A stretch of 64,000 nt of DNA from Georhizobium profundi (GCF_003952725.1 NZ_CP032509.1:1636001-1700000); one strand, 5' to 3'; counted from the first letter of the stretch, positions 39,248 through 49,373 are shown. Numbers and translations: made by a program. The notes: generated from the sequence alone by a model not told the origin.

Positions 39248-40468
39248 TCAGGCCGGTTCCGCGGCCTGCTTGGCCTGGTGCGCTTCGACCATGTCCATGA
39301 ACCGGCGGAACAAGTAGTGGCTGTCCTGCGGGCCGGGCGAGGCTTCGGGGTGGTGCTGGACCGAGAACACCGGCTTTCCCTTGACCGCCAGGCCGCAATT
39401 GGTGCCGTCGAAGAGCGAGATGTGCGTCTCCTCGACACCCTCCGGCAACGACTGCGTGTCGACCGCAAAGCCGTGGTTCATCGAGACGATCTCGACCTTG
39501 CCGGTGGTGAAGTCCTTCACCGGGTGGTTCGCGCCGTGATGGCCCTGATGCATCTTCACGGTCTTGCCGCCAAGCGCGAGCGCCAGCATCTGGTGTCCGA
39601 GACAGATGCCGAAAATGGGGATGTTGCTTTCCATGAGCTTGCGGATTGTGGGCACCGCGTAAGCTCCCGTGGCGGCAGGGTCGCCGGGACCGTTCGAGAG
39701 GAAGATGCCGTCCGGTGCCAGGGCCAGGATATCCTCGGCCTCCGTAGTGGCAGGTACGAGCGTGATGCGTGCGCCGAGGCCGGTGAGGAGGCGCAGGATA
39801 TTGCGCTTCACGCCGTAATCGATCGCGACGATGTGCGGACCCGTTGCGTCGTCGCCTACCGTTTCATAGCTCTTGTCCCATGCCCACGGCTTCTCGCTCC
39901 AGCGTGAGGACTGGCCGCTCGTGGCCTCCTTGGCGAGATCCAAATCAAGCAGCCCATGCCACTGCCTGGCCTTGTCCTTCAGCGCGTCGATGTCGAACTC
40001 GCCGCGGGAATCGTGGGCGATGACGGCGTTCGGCGCGCCATTCTCGCGGATCCATGCGGTCAAGGCGCGGGTGTCGATGCCCGTCATGCCGACGATGCCG
40101 CGTGCTTTCAGCCAGGCATCGAGATGCTGGACAGAGCGGTAGTTGGAAGGGTCGGTCACGTCGGCCTTGAAGATCGCGCCGACGGCGCCGCGCCGCGCGG
40201 CGGGCGTCAGGTCTTCGATGTCTTCGTCATTGGCACCGATATTGCCGATATGCGGGAAGGTGAAGGTGACAATCTGGCCGAGATAGGAAGGGTCGGTAAG
40301 GATTTCCTGGTATCCAGTCAGTGCGGTGTTGAAACACACCTCAGACTCGACCGTGCCCGTCGCTCCGATACCGCGGCCCTTGATGACCGTACCATCGGCC
40401 AGCACGAGAACCGCAGTCTGCGGTTCGGCGGTCCAGGGGGCGGGGCTGTGCGCAGGGGTAGCGGTCAT
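39248..40468 (-). CDS. carA: Carbamoyl-phosphate synthase small (glutaminase) subunit
   Basis: The 406-residue subunit releases ammonia from glutamine for CarB. It has the N-terminal CarA domain (AVLVLADGTVIKGRGIGATGTVESEVCFNTALTGYQE) and a class I glutaminase domain with the nucleophile in IFGICLGHQMLALALGGKTVKM and the catalytic His-Glu in FSVQHHPEASPGPQD. The ATG at 40468 has an AAGGA-like site. It is preceded by a 41-codon leader ORF that ends 4 bases before it and by a sigma70-like promoter at 40619-40647. carB lies 3.5 kb downstream on the same strand. Confidence 0.96.
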   Translation of the reverse strand: MTATPAHSPAPWTAEPQTAVLVLADGTVIKGRGIGATGTVESEVCFNTALTGYQEILTDPSYLGQIVTFTFPHIGNIGANDEDIEDLTPAARRGAVGAIFKADVTDPSNYRSVQHLDAWLKARGIVGMTGIDTRALTAWIRENGAPNAVIAHDSRGEFDIDALKDKARQWHGLLDLDLAKEATSGQSSRWSEKPWAWDKSYETVGDDATGPHIVAIDYGVKRNILRLLTGLGARITLVPATTEAEDILALAPDGIFLSNGPGDPAATGAYAVPTIRKLMESNIPIFGICLGHQMLALALGGKTVKMHQGHHGANHPVKDFTTGKVEIVSMNHGFAVDTQSLPEGVEETHISLFDGTNCGLAVKGKPVFSVQHHPEASPGPQDSHYLFRRFMDMVEAHQAKQAAEPA

Positions 40469-40472
40469 GAAT

Positions 40473-40598
40473 TCAGGTCCTTCTGTGTCCCGGTCGGCTC
40501 TTGAAGAAGCGCAGCGTCAGTGCCATCTGATGCTGCTGGTGGCCGAAGCCGCGTTCCGGCCCCCAGTCATCGTCGATGACAGGTAGGAGACGCGGCAC
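40473..40598 (-). CDS. Leader ORF upstream of carA (41 codons, Arg-codon-rich end)
   Basis: A small frame starts at GTG (40598), about 14 bases after the predicted transcription start, and fills nearly the whole carA leader. It ends with TGA four bases before the carA ATG. Its encoded C-terminus, RFFKSRPGHRRT, holds CGC, CGA, AGA and AGG arginine codons, and the last three look rare in these GC-rich genes. An inner ATG at 40526 gives a 17-residue version. No good ribosome-binding site is visible. A peptide that senses charged tRNA-Arg and couples to carA is an inference, not shown. Confidence 0.4.
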   Translation of the reverse strand: MPRLLPVIDDDWGPERGFGHQQHQMALTLRFFKSRPGHRRT

Positions 40599-40618
40599 TA
40601 TGTGGATGCTGTGGCCGG

Positions 40619-40647
40619 AAAATAGAGATTGCGTTGCGGATCGTCAA
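40619..40647 (-). promoter_or_regulatory. Likely sigma70 promoter of carA
   Basis: On the minus strand TTGACG (40647-40642), a 17-base spacer and TATTTT (40624-40619) form a good promoter. The expected start near 40612 gives a 5' leader of about 144 bases that holds the leader ORF. Confidence 0.65.
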
Positions 40648-40770
40648 TGATGCGCTCGCACCTATCGGCAGACGAAAAACTCTTATCAATACAGGTTCTT
40701 AGTTTCGTCGCCTTTGCCCAAGTGGCATTGCGCGCTAAGGTTAGGTGTTCAATTCCAGGAGTTCAGGGCG

Positions 40771-41220
40771 ATGCGCGACAGGTTCGCACAGTCGTTGAAA
40801 GATGCATTGAAGGCGCGCGATAGCCGCAAGGTTTCCACGTTGCGCTTGATCCAGGCTGCCATAAAGGACCGCGATATTGCCAACCGCGGATCGGGCAAGG
40901 ACCATGTGAGTGATGACGACATCACCCAGATCCTCGCCAAGATGATCAAGCAGCGCGAGGAATCGGCCAGGATCTACGACGAGGCGTCGCGCTTCGAACT
41001 GGCCGAGCAGGAGCGCGAGGAAATCGCGATCATCAAAGAGTTTCTGCCCGCGCAGCTGTCCGAGGCCGAGGTGGAGAAGGCGTGCGCCAAGGTCGTCGAG
41101 GAAACCGGCGCTCACGGCCTACGTGATATGGGCAAGTGCATGAACGCTCTGAAGGAGCGTTATCCCGGTCAGATGGACTTCGCCAAGGCTTCCAATAAGG
41201 TCAAAGGCCTGCTTCGCTAA
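40771..41220 (+). CDS. GatB/YqeY domain-containing protein
   Basis: This 149-residue protein has the YqeY fold related to the tail of the GatB amidotransferase: MRDRFAQSLKDALKARDSRKVSTLRLIQAAIKDRDIANRGSGKDHVSDDDITQILAKMIKQREESARIYDEASR and EEIAIIKEFLPAQLSEAEVEKAC. It is widespread, usually beside dnaG/rpoD in alphaproteobacteria as here, and its function is unproven; tRNA-binding or aminoacyl-tRNA quality control has been suggested. An AGGAG site precedes the ATG. A terminator follows at 41290-41313. Confidence 0.94.
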   Translation: MRDRFAQSLKDALKARDSRKVSTLRLIQAAIKDRDIANRGSGKDHVSDDDITQILAKMIKQREESARIYDEASRFELAEQEREEIAIIKEFLPAQLSEAEVEKACAKVVEETGAHGLRDMGKCMNALKERYPGQMDFAKASNKVKGLLR

Positions 41221-41289
41221 TCACGAAGCCGCACTGTCGATCAACTGGACGTGCGCTTGCCGAGATAAACAGGCGCTGAGAATTCTTGA

Positions 41290-41313
41290 AAGCCCGGTTC
41301 TCCGGGCCTTTTT
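41290..41313 (+). terminator. Rho-independent terminator
   Basis: A GCCCGG-TTCT-CCGGGC hairpin with a T-rich tail lies about 70 bases after the yqeY-type gene. Confidence 0.75.
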
Positions 41314-41512
41314 CTTGACTGCCGATCACAATCACTGCGGCTCACCTTCCGCTCAAGTCCATGTGACGCGACCGGATCAAGCGCCGGGAATATATCTTTG
41401 TCATCTGATTGTAAGCGCGGCGGTGGTCGCGGCGCTGCAGATAATCGAGGCGCGTAAGGCCGGCAATACCGCCGCCTTATATTCGCCATTGACCGTAAAA
41501 GGGATGACTTCG

Positions 41513-41752
41513 ATGAAAACTCTTCTTGTTTCTGCGATCGCTCTTGCTGCTCTCTCGCAGGCTTCATTTGCCCAGAGCACGCATAATCGCGTCATGTCTT
41601 TCGAAGGGCCGGTTCTGGAAAGCCCGCTCGGCGGCAGTTCCACCGGTATCGACCGGTTCACGACCGGCAGCGTTACGAATGATGCCCGCTCCGACGGCCG
41701 CTCGAATTCCTTCGTCATGTCGACGAACGGCCCGGCTTATCTCGACAAGTAA
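41513..41752 (+). CDS. Small secreted protein of unknown function
   Basis: This is a 79-residue protein with a clear signal peptide MKTLLVSAIALAALSQASFA. The mature part is short and Ser/Asn/Gly-rich (STHNRVMSFEGPVLESPLGGSSTGIDRFTTGSVTNDARSDGRSNSFVMSTNGPAYLDK). It has no cysteine and no known domain. The start is the ATG at 41513, with AAAGGG nine bases upstream; another ATG three codons earlier is possible. A TATATT element about 30 bases upstream could be its -10. A large hairpin lies just downstream. Confidence 0.75.
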   Translation: MKTLLVSAIALAALSQASFAQSTHNRVMSFEGPVLESPLGGSSTGIDRFTTGSVTNDARSDGRSNSFVMSTNGPAYLDK

Positions 41753-41771
41753 GGCAATCCAGGCTGATCAC

Positions 41772-41812
41772 CGTTCAAGCCGGTCCGGCACAACGCCGGG
41801 CCGGATTGAACG
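41772..41812. other. Long hairpin between secreted-protein gene and dnaG
   Basis: The arms CGTTCAAGCCGGTCCGGC and GCCGGGCCGGATTGAACG pair over almost their whole 18 bases (one mismatch and one G-T pair) around ACAAC. It is a strong RNA or DNA hairpin with no clear U-run on the plus strand. It may be a terminator-like or mRNA-stabilising element of the 41513 gene, or a REP-like repeat; I did not find a second copy by eye. Confidence 0.6.
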
Positions 41813-41902
41813 TCTAAAACTATTGCGGCGTGGCGCCAGTCGGGCCATGGTCAAGCGGGGACGCTAAGTGTAGGTCACGCGCTCCCGACAGCTGGATGAA
41901 CC

Positions 41903-43300
41903 ATGCGCTTTTCACCCGCCTTTCTCGATGAGATCCGCGAACGCGTCCCTATCTCGGACGTCATTGGCAAGCGCGTTTCCTGGGACAAGCGCAAGACGAA
42001 CACCGGTCGTGGCGACTGGTGGGCCTGCTGCCCGTTCCATGGCGAGAAGTCGCCGAGCTTCCACTGCGAGGATCGCAAGGGCCGCTATCACTGCTTCGGG
42101 TGCGGCGTGTCGGGCGATCATTTCCGCTTTCTCTCCGAACTGGAGGGACTGTCCTTTCCAGAGGCCGTCGAACGGGTCGCGGATATGGCCGGCATCGCCA
42201 TGCCGGTCGCCGATCCGCAGGCGGAGCGCCGGGAACGTGAGCGCGCGAGCCTGCTCGACGTCATGGAGATGGCGGTGGCCTGGTTTCAGGATCGGCTGCA
42301 AAGCTCCGACGGCGCGAAGGCGCGGGCTTATCTGCGTGATCGCGGGCTGACCGGGCGCTCGCTGGAGACCTTCGGGCTTGGTTATGCGCCACCATCGCGC
42401 AATGGGCTGAAGGAGCATCTCGCTTCCAAGGGAATCGAGTTGCAGCAGATGGAAGCATGCGGGCTTCTGGTGCACGGCCCCGACATTCCGGTGTCCTACG
42501 ACCGCTTTCGCGACCGCATCATGTTCCCGATCCTGTCTGCGCGGGAAAAGCCGATTGCCTTCGGCGGTCGTGCCATGGCGGCGGACGCGCCGGCGAAATA
42601 CCTGAACTCCAACGAGACCGAGCTCTTCCACAAGGGGCGGGTGCTCTACAATTTCACCCGCGCACGGCGCGCCGCGCAGCAGTCCGGGACCAGCGGTCAG
42701 ATCGTGGCTGTCGAAGGCTATATGGACGTGATTGCGTTGCATCAGGCCGGGTTCGAGCAGGCGGTCGCGCCGCTCGGGACAGCGTTGACGGAAGATCAGC
42801 TGGAGCTTCTGTGGCGCATCGCGCCGACACCCGTTCTCTGCTTCGATGGCGATGGAGCGGGGCAGCGCGCTGCTTTTCGCGCGGTCGATCTTGCGCTGAA
42901 GGGGTTGAAGCCTGGCCGGTCCGTCCAATTCGCGATGCTGCCCGAGGGCAAGGATCCGGATGATCTCGTGCGTCGCGAGGGCAGGGCGCCTTTCGACGCG
43001 GTGCTTGCCGCGGCCCGGCCACTGGCCGACATGGTGTGGCTGCGCGAACTTGGTGGCGGATCCTATGATACGCCGGAGCGGCGCGCGGAACTGGAAGCCA
43101 GGCTGAAGGCGGTGACGGCGGCGATCCCCGATGACAGCGTGCGCTATCATTACGCCCAGGACATGCGTGAACGAATGCTCGGCCATTTCCGTGCGGCACC
43201 CCAAGGGCGGGCCAGCAGCGCGGTGGCCAGCCGGGTCGTCGATCGGGCGGCGGGCGAGGGCAGAATGCGGGCGGGTTCGGGACGACGCCGGCGCGCCTGA
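41903..43300 (+). CDS. dnaG: DNA primase DnaG, N-terminal and polymerase domains (frame broken)
   Basis: The 465-residue product has the primase zinc ribbon CCPFHGEKSPSFHCEDRKGRYHCFGCG and the TOPRIM polymerase domain with VAVEGYMDVIAL and CFDGDGAGQRAAF, then EGKDPDDLVRREG. It stops at 43300 in a stretch that no longer looks like primase (GRASSAVASRVVDRAAG onward). The missing helicase-binding domain lies in the next frame, at 43333-43881. If one base is added in the CCCC run at 43199-43202, the frame reads through as one protein of about 660 residues. DnaG is essential, so a sequencing or assembly error is likely; programmed slippage or a real split gene are other options. Confidence 0.85.
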   Translation: MRFSPAFLDEIRERVPISDVIGKRVSWDKRKTNTGRGDWWACCPFHGEKSPSFHCEDRKGRYHCFGCGVSGDHFRFLSELEGLSFPEAVERVADMAGIAMPVADPQAERRERERASLLDVMEMAVAWFQDRLQSSDGAKARAYLRDRGLTGRSLETFGLGYAPPSRNGLKEHLASKGIELQQMEACGLLVHGPDIPVSYDRFRDRIMFPILSAREKPIAFGGRAMAADAPAKYLNSNETELFHKGRVLYNFTRARRAAQQSGTSGQIVAVEGYMDVIALHQAGFEQAVAPLGTALTEDQLELLWRIAPTPVLCFDGDGAGQRAAFRAVDLALKGLKPGRSVQFAMLPEGKDPDDLVRREGRAPFDAVLAAARPLADMVWLRELGGGSYDTPERRAELEARLKAVTAAIPDDSVRYHYAQDMRERMLGHFRAAPQGRASSAVASRVVDRAAGEGRMRAGSGRRRRA

Positions 43301-43332
43301 CACCATCGGATCGGCTGACGCGCTCTGCGCTG

Positions 43333-43881
43333 GTGCGCGGCGTCTCGGATGTGCCGGCGCTTCGGGAAAGCGCGCTCGCTCTGACCGTCGTCAATCATCC
43401 TAGCCTGATCATCGAGGAGTTCGACGAGATCACCAGCGTCGAATTCGACAATGTCGATCTGGATCGGCTGTGGAAGGCGATCCTCGGCGCTTCGACAGAC
43501 AGCGCCCGCATCGATCGCGAACGCATGCTTGCGCATCTGGAGGCGCAGGGGTTTTCGCCGCTCGTTGCCACGCTGGAACGCCAGATCCGGAACGCGCGCC
43601 TTTGGGTGGCGACGCAGGACGCTGCCCTTGAAGATGCCCGGGAAGGGTTTTTCCAAGCGCTCTCGCTCAACAAGCGGGCCCGTGTGTTGAAATGGCAGAA
43701 GCAGGAACTTGAGCGCGACATCGCGGAAGCGACCGAGGCCAGCGACGAAGAGCTGATCTCGACCTTGTTGCTCAATCTCGAGCAGGTTCAGATGGAAATC
43801 ACCCGATTTGAGAATCAGCACGCCATCATCGACGGGTTCGGCGTGCTGTCAGGGCGGTCGAAGGCCGTCGCCCGCGTCTGA
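43333..43881 (+). CDS. dnaG: DnaG C-terminal helicase-binding domain, in shifted frame
   Basis: The 182-residue frame starts at a GTG and encodes LRESALALTVVNHPSLIIEEFDEITSVEFDNVDLDRLWKAIL, continuing to VATLERQIRNARLWVA, which match the C-terminal (DnaB-helicase-binding) domain of rhizobial DnaG. The same frame is open from 43171 and includes RSGGGRGQNAGGFGTTPARLTPSDRLTRSALVRG, the Gly/Arg-rich linker expected between the polymerase and helicase domains. There is no convincing separate ribosome-binding site, so it is more likely the 3' part of one dnaG than a gene of its own. Confidence 0.8.
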   Translation: MRGVSDVPALRESALALTVVNHPSLIIEEFDEITSVEFDNVDLDRLWKAILGASTDSARIDRERMLAHLEAQGFSPLVATLERQIRNARLWVATQDAALEDAREGFFQALSLNKRARVLKWQKQELERDIAEATEASDEELISTLLLNLEQVQMEITRFENQHAIIDGFGVLSGRSKAVARV

Positions 43882-44354
43882 TGTGTTTCGCTCCTTGATC
43901 GGGAACATCCAGCCGAACTCACGGTTAAAGCATCGCCTCAGCCCTTGCGAAATGGGAGTCGACACCTAAATCTAGTGCTGACTGTACAGCCGCTCGCAAA
44001 TTGGCAGGCGCGCCACTGGCTATCGTTATTCTCGTTGCGGCGTCTGGCCGGAGTGGAAATCGGGCGAAAAGGCCCTTTTTTCAGTGTGAGCCTTGACGAC
44101 GACCGAATTTGTGGGAATCACCATTGCCTATGGCATTAACCCAAAATCTTACGGTGTTCGGGAGACCCGATTTTCCCGGAGCGGTTGTTGCGACGTCAAC
44201 GGGATCGCATTTTTTTGCCCCAGTGACGTTACCTTATCAGATTGTGAACCAAAAACTTGCAGATAGCCGCGAGCGCAGCCGGCGCGCCGCAGCCGATTTG
44301 GCTTCGGAATGTGCGCCTCGCTCCATCGGCGTCGAAGGAAAGTGATCAGACCAT
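43882..44354. other. Intergenic region between dnaG and rpoD
   Basis: These 473 bases hold no supported gene. I see a short GGGC-GAAAAG-GCCC hairpin with a run of six T at 44062-44081, possibly ending dnaG transcription. Shortly downstream is a CTTGACG box at 44092-44098, which could begin an rpoD promoter, perhaps of heat-shock type, but I cannot define its -10. A GGAAC...GGTT near 43906-43930 is close to, but not, an EcfG site. Confidence 0.45.
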
Positions 44355-46391
<2,037 letters not shown>

Positions 46392-46410
46392 TACAACACC
46401 ATTCGAATGC

Positions 46411-46440
46411 AAAAGGGACGCCCTCGGGCGTCCCTTTTTT
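46411..46440. terminator. Bidirectional rho-independent terminator after rpoD
   Basis: GGGACGCCC/GGGCGTCCC hairpin with flanking A-run and T-run lies 20 bases after the rpoD stop, before the opposing TetR gene, and should stop both. Confidence 0.88.
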
Positions 46441-46443
46441 CGT

Positions 46444-47049
46444 TTATCGCTCCGCCGCGCTGGCGGCCAAGCCTTCGATCAAGCCGTGCAAGGCAGCGCG
46501 GTGATCAGCGATGGCATCGCCCATCTCAATGCCGAGCGCGGCTGCGTCGAAGGCTGCCGATAGCTGGGCTGTCAGGGCGCCAGCCGGAAGAGCAGGGAGC
46601 GCGCCTGCTGCAATGGCTGCCTCGATGCCCTCGCGCAGCGCCTTGCGCGCGTGACGTTCGTCGATTGCCCGCATTGCGGCTGGTCCCAGCACGGCGGGAC
46701 CATCGAGAAGCAAAAGCCGCGTGCGGCCCGGTTCGGTCATGGCCGTGACGAAAGCTTCGCCGCCCTTGATGAGAGCGTCGATGGCCGTGAGTTCGCCATC
46801 GCCCACCTCGTCGATGGAGCGTGCCACTGCCTCAGCCTCTGTCTCCACCACTGCCTGGAAGAGCGCTTTCTTGTCTTCGAAATGGTGATAGAGCGCTCCG
46901 CGTGTCACTCCGGCCGCCGCGACGATGTCAGGTGTCGAGGTCTCCGTGTAGGATTTAGCCACGAAAAGGGCTCTGGCGGCGTCGAGCAAAGCTCTGCGCA
47001 TCGCCTGGCTCCGTTCCTCGTTACTGATACGCGGACGTTTCGCTTGCAT
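46444..47049 (-). CDS. TetR/AcrR family transcriptional regulator
   Basis: The 201-residue repressor has an N-terminal helix-turn-helix (RRALLDAARALFVAKSYTETSTPDIVAAAGVTRGALYHHFEDKKALFQAVV) and an all-helical TetR ligand domain with a C-terminal Ala-rich part. I chose the ATG at 47049, ten codons inside the longest frame, because a perfect palindrome at 47051-47065 lies exactly at the upstream start and is a likely operator. It is divergent from the VOC gene, which is the probable target along with itself. The ligand is unknown. Confidence 0.9.
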   Translation of the reverse strand: MQAKRPRISNEERSQAMRRALLDAARALFVAKSYTETSTPDIVAAAGVTRGALYHHFEDKKALFQAVVETEAEAVARSIDEVGDGELTAIDALIKGGEAFVTAMTEPGRTRLLLLDGPAVLGPAAMRAIDERHARKALREGIEAAIAAGALPALPAGALTAQLSAAFDAAALGIEMGDAIADHRAALHGLIEGLAASAAER

Positions 47050-47050
47050 G

Positions 47051-47065
47051 CATACAGCCTGTATG
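47051..47065. promoter_or_regulatory. Likely TetR operator (palindrome)
   Basis: CATACAG-C-CTGTATG is a perfect inverted repeat immediately upstream of the TetR ATG. A third TGTATG half-site occurs at 47086-47091, next to the VOC gene leader. This fits autorepression and control of the VOC gene. Confidence 0.7.
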
Positions 47066-47070
47066 TTATT

Positions 47071-47095
47071 AACGTGCAATCAGTATGTATGTTCC
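47071..47095 (-). promoter_or_regulatory. Possible EcfG-type promoter reading into tetR
   Basis: On the minus strand GGAAC (47095-47091), 16 bases and CGTT (47074-47071) match the EcfG consensus. Transcription would start near 47064 inside the TetR palindrome, only about 15 bases before the ATG. This is weaker evidence than the other two sites because the leader is so short. Confidence 0.35.
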
Positions 47096-47114
47096 GAAGT
47101 CGGAAGGAAAGGCC

Positions 47115-47543
47115 ATGCAGATCAAAAGCTATTACCCCGTCATCATGACGGACCGAGTGGCGGAGACCGCCGCGTTCTATCGAACCCATTTCGGTTTCGA
47201 GCCGGCGTTCACGAGCGAGTGGTACGTGCACCTGACGATGCCCGAGCAACCGGATGTCAATCTCGCCGTGCTCGATCGCAATCATGACACCATCCCCCAG
47301 AGCGCGCGGGGCGGATCGGCATCGGGTCTGCTCCTGAACTTCGAGGTCGATGATGTCGATGCGGAGTGGGAGCGGCTTCAAGGCGCCGGCCTCCCCATGC
47401 TGCTCCCGCTCCGTGACGAAGCCTTCGGCCAGCGCCATTTCATCACAGCCGATCCGAATGGCGTCTTGATCGACGTCATCAAGCCTATCGCGCCAGCGGC
47501 CGAATTTGCCGATGCCTACGCGCCCGGATCAGCCGCATCATGA
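47115..47543 (+). CDS. VOC-fold (glyoxalase/bleomycin-resistance-like) protein
   Basis: This 142-residue protein has the VOC betaalphabetabetabeta pattern: [25 protein letters not shown], then [15 protein letters not shown], and [54 protein letters not shown]. Such proteins are metalloenzymes or drug-binding proteins; the substrate is not clear. It is divergent from the TetR gene, whose operator and half-site lie in its leader, so it is probably induced when TetR is released. I chose the ATG at 47115 with GGAAAGG upstream. Confidence 0.88.
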   Translation: MQIKSYYPVIMTDRVAETAAFYRTHFGFEPAFTSEWYVHLTMPEQPDVNLAVLDRNHDTIPQSARGGSASGLLLNFEVDDVDAEWERLQGAGLPMLLPLRDEAFGQRHFITADPNGVLIDVIKPIAPAAEFADAYAPGSAAS

Positions 47544-47631
47544 AGCCTGAGTGTTAGCATTTGCTACAGCATCGTTACGGAAAATTCACCAGAACGGGCG
47601 CCTGATCGCCCCAGTGCTGCTGGGGTGCTCC

Positions 47632-49335
47632 ATGACACATTCAGGACGTCGGAATCGATTTTTGGCGGTCGCAGTGCCGCTCGTGCTTTTGGGCATCAAC
47701 AGCTGGTTTCTCCACACAAGTGTCAATCAGCTATTCCTGGCAAGCCAATGGGTGCGCCAGTCGCTGGAAGTGCGCGAGACATTGATTGGCATCAAGGCGG
47801 ACCTGTTGAGTGCCGAAACTGGCCAGCGTGGTTATCTGCTGACGTCCGAACAGCTTTATCTTGCGCCCTATCACCAGGCGGAGGTGGAGCTGCGCCAAAA
47901 GATGCGGGCGCTCGACCAGACGCTCGCCCAGACGGAAGACTATCGGCGCCGCTTCCGGGAAATGAACCGGCTTGTCGACCAAAAGCTCGACGAACTGGCC
48001 AGCACGATCCAGGTGCATGGGGAACAGGGCAGCGACGCTTCCAACGCGTTGGTCGCGCAAAACCGCGGCAAGTTCATGATGGATCGGCTGCGGCTGCTCA
48101 TCGGTGAATTGCAGCAGTTGGAGAACCAGGAGCTGAGGGAACGCGAAGCGCGCTATGAAGCAGCGCGTATCGTTGCTTTCATCTCCTTTGCCGTGCTCAT
48201 GGCTGCTGTCGTGGGCCTGTTTGCCACCATCTGGTGGAGCACGCGGCGCGCGGTGCTCAACAAGCACGAAGCTGCCAAGCAGATCGAGAGCTATGCGAAT
48301 TCATTGAACGATACAGTTTCGCGGCTCACCGTGGAACGATCGGAAATCACGCTTCTCAACGAAGCTGGCAGCTTTCTTCAAAGCTGCAACACCATGTCGG
48401 AAGTGGCCGATCTGGCCGGGCCTTTTATGCAGCGGCTGTTCCCTGCGCTTTCCGGCGGGCTCTATATCTATGCGGCGTCACGCAATCAGCTGACCGTCCT
48501 GGTCCAGTGGGGCGAGGGCACTCCGGATGAGGTCATCGATCCGCAGGAGTGCTGGGCGCTGCGCCGCGGCATGGTGCACCATCATGAACAGGCCGGCTCT
48601 GCACCGTCGTGCCGGCACCATCATGACGCGCGCGACACGTTGTGCCTGCCTCTGCTCGCTCACGGAGAAGCGATCGGCCTATTGGCGCTCAAGGTGCCGG
48701 AAAACGGTAATCAGATTGCACCTGAGACGATCCGGTTGGCCAACATGCTTGTCCACCAACTGGGCCTGACGCTCTCCAACATCCGCCTGCGCGAGACGTT
48801 GAACGAACAATCAATTCGCGACCCGCTGACCAATGCCTTCAACCGACGCTATCTCGACATGGTGGCGGAGAAGGAAATCGCGCAGGCCCGTCGCCTGGGC
48901 CAGAACGTCGCCATTGCGATGCTGGATATCGATCACTTCAAGCGGTTCAACGATCTGAACGGCCATCTGGCAGGCGACGTGGCGCTTTCGAGCGTCGTCG
49001 ATCATCTGCAGGAAAATCTCCGCTCCGGCGACTGGCTTTTCCGGTATGGCGGCGAAGAGTTCCTCGTGATGATGCGCGGGGTCTCACCCGAAAACGCGCA
49101 GTCACGCTTCGAGCGGATCATCGCGAGCGTCTCGGAACTGCAACTCTCGCACGAAGAGCGGGCATTGCCGAAGGTCACGATCTCTGTTGGCATGGCGATG
49201 TTCCCGGAGAACGGCTTCGACTTCACCGATCTGGTGGCACTCGCCGACGACGCGCTCTATCGGGCCAAGAAGGAAGGCCGCAACCGGCTCTGTGTCGCCG
49301 AGCGCACCGAGTCGCTCATGCTCCTGACCGCCTGA
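47632..49335 (+). CDS. Diguanylate cyclase, CHASE3-GAF-GGDEF
   Basis: This 567-residue protein has a CHASE3 periplasmic domain (SLEVRETLIGIKADLLSAETGQRGYLLTSEQLYLAPY) bounded by two transmembrane helices (near 15-35 and 180-205 of this start), and a GAF domain. The GAF domain has a His/Cys-rich loop RGMVHHHEQAGSAPSCRHHHDARDTLCLPLL. A GGDEF domain follows, with SIRDPLTNAFNRRYLD, active site RYGGEEFLVMMRG and an RSGD inhibitory site before it. It should make c-di-GMP in response to an envelope signal plus a cytoplasmic ligand or metal. It is the second diguanylate cyclase of the window. I chose the ATG at 47632. Confidence 0.92.
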   Translation: MTHSGRRNRFLAVAVPLVLLGINSWFLHTSVNQLFLASQWVRQSLEVRETLIGIKADLLSAETGQRGYLLTSEQLYLAPYHQAEVELRQKMRALDQTLAQTEDYRRRFREMNRLVDQKLDELASTIQVHGEQGSDASNALVAQNRGKFMMDRLRLLIGELQQLENQELREREARYEAARIVAFISFAVLMAAVVGLFATIWWSTRRAVLNKHEAAKQIESYANSLNDTVSRLTVERSEITLLNEAGSFLQSCNTMSEVADLAGPFMQRLFPALSGGLYIYAASRNQLTVLVQWGEGTPDEVIDPQECWALRRGMVHHHEQAGSAPSCRHHHDARDTLCLPLLAHGEAIGLLALKVPENGNQIAPETIRLANMLVHQLGLTLSNIRLRETLNEQSIRDPLTNAFNRRYLDMVAEKEIAQARRLGQNVAIAMLDIDHFKRFNDLNGHLAGDVALSSVVDHLQENLRSGDWLFRYGGEEFLVMMRGVSPENAQSRFERIIASVSELQLSHEERALPKVTISVGMAMFPENGFDFTDLVALADDALYRAKKEGRNRLCVAERTESLMLLTA

Positions 49336-49373
49336 GGCTTTCGCAGCCCGCATTGCCCGCCTAGAGTGGCGTC

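Noticed and set aside
43906..43931. GGAAC...GGTT near the dnaG-rpoD gap
   Set aside because: The second element is GGTT rather than CGTT at the right spacing; too weak to call an EcfG promoter.
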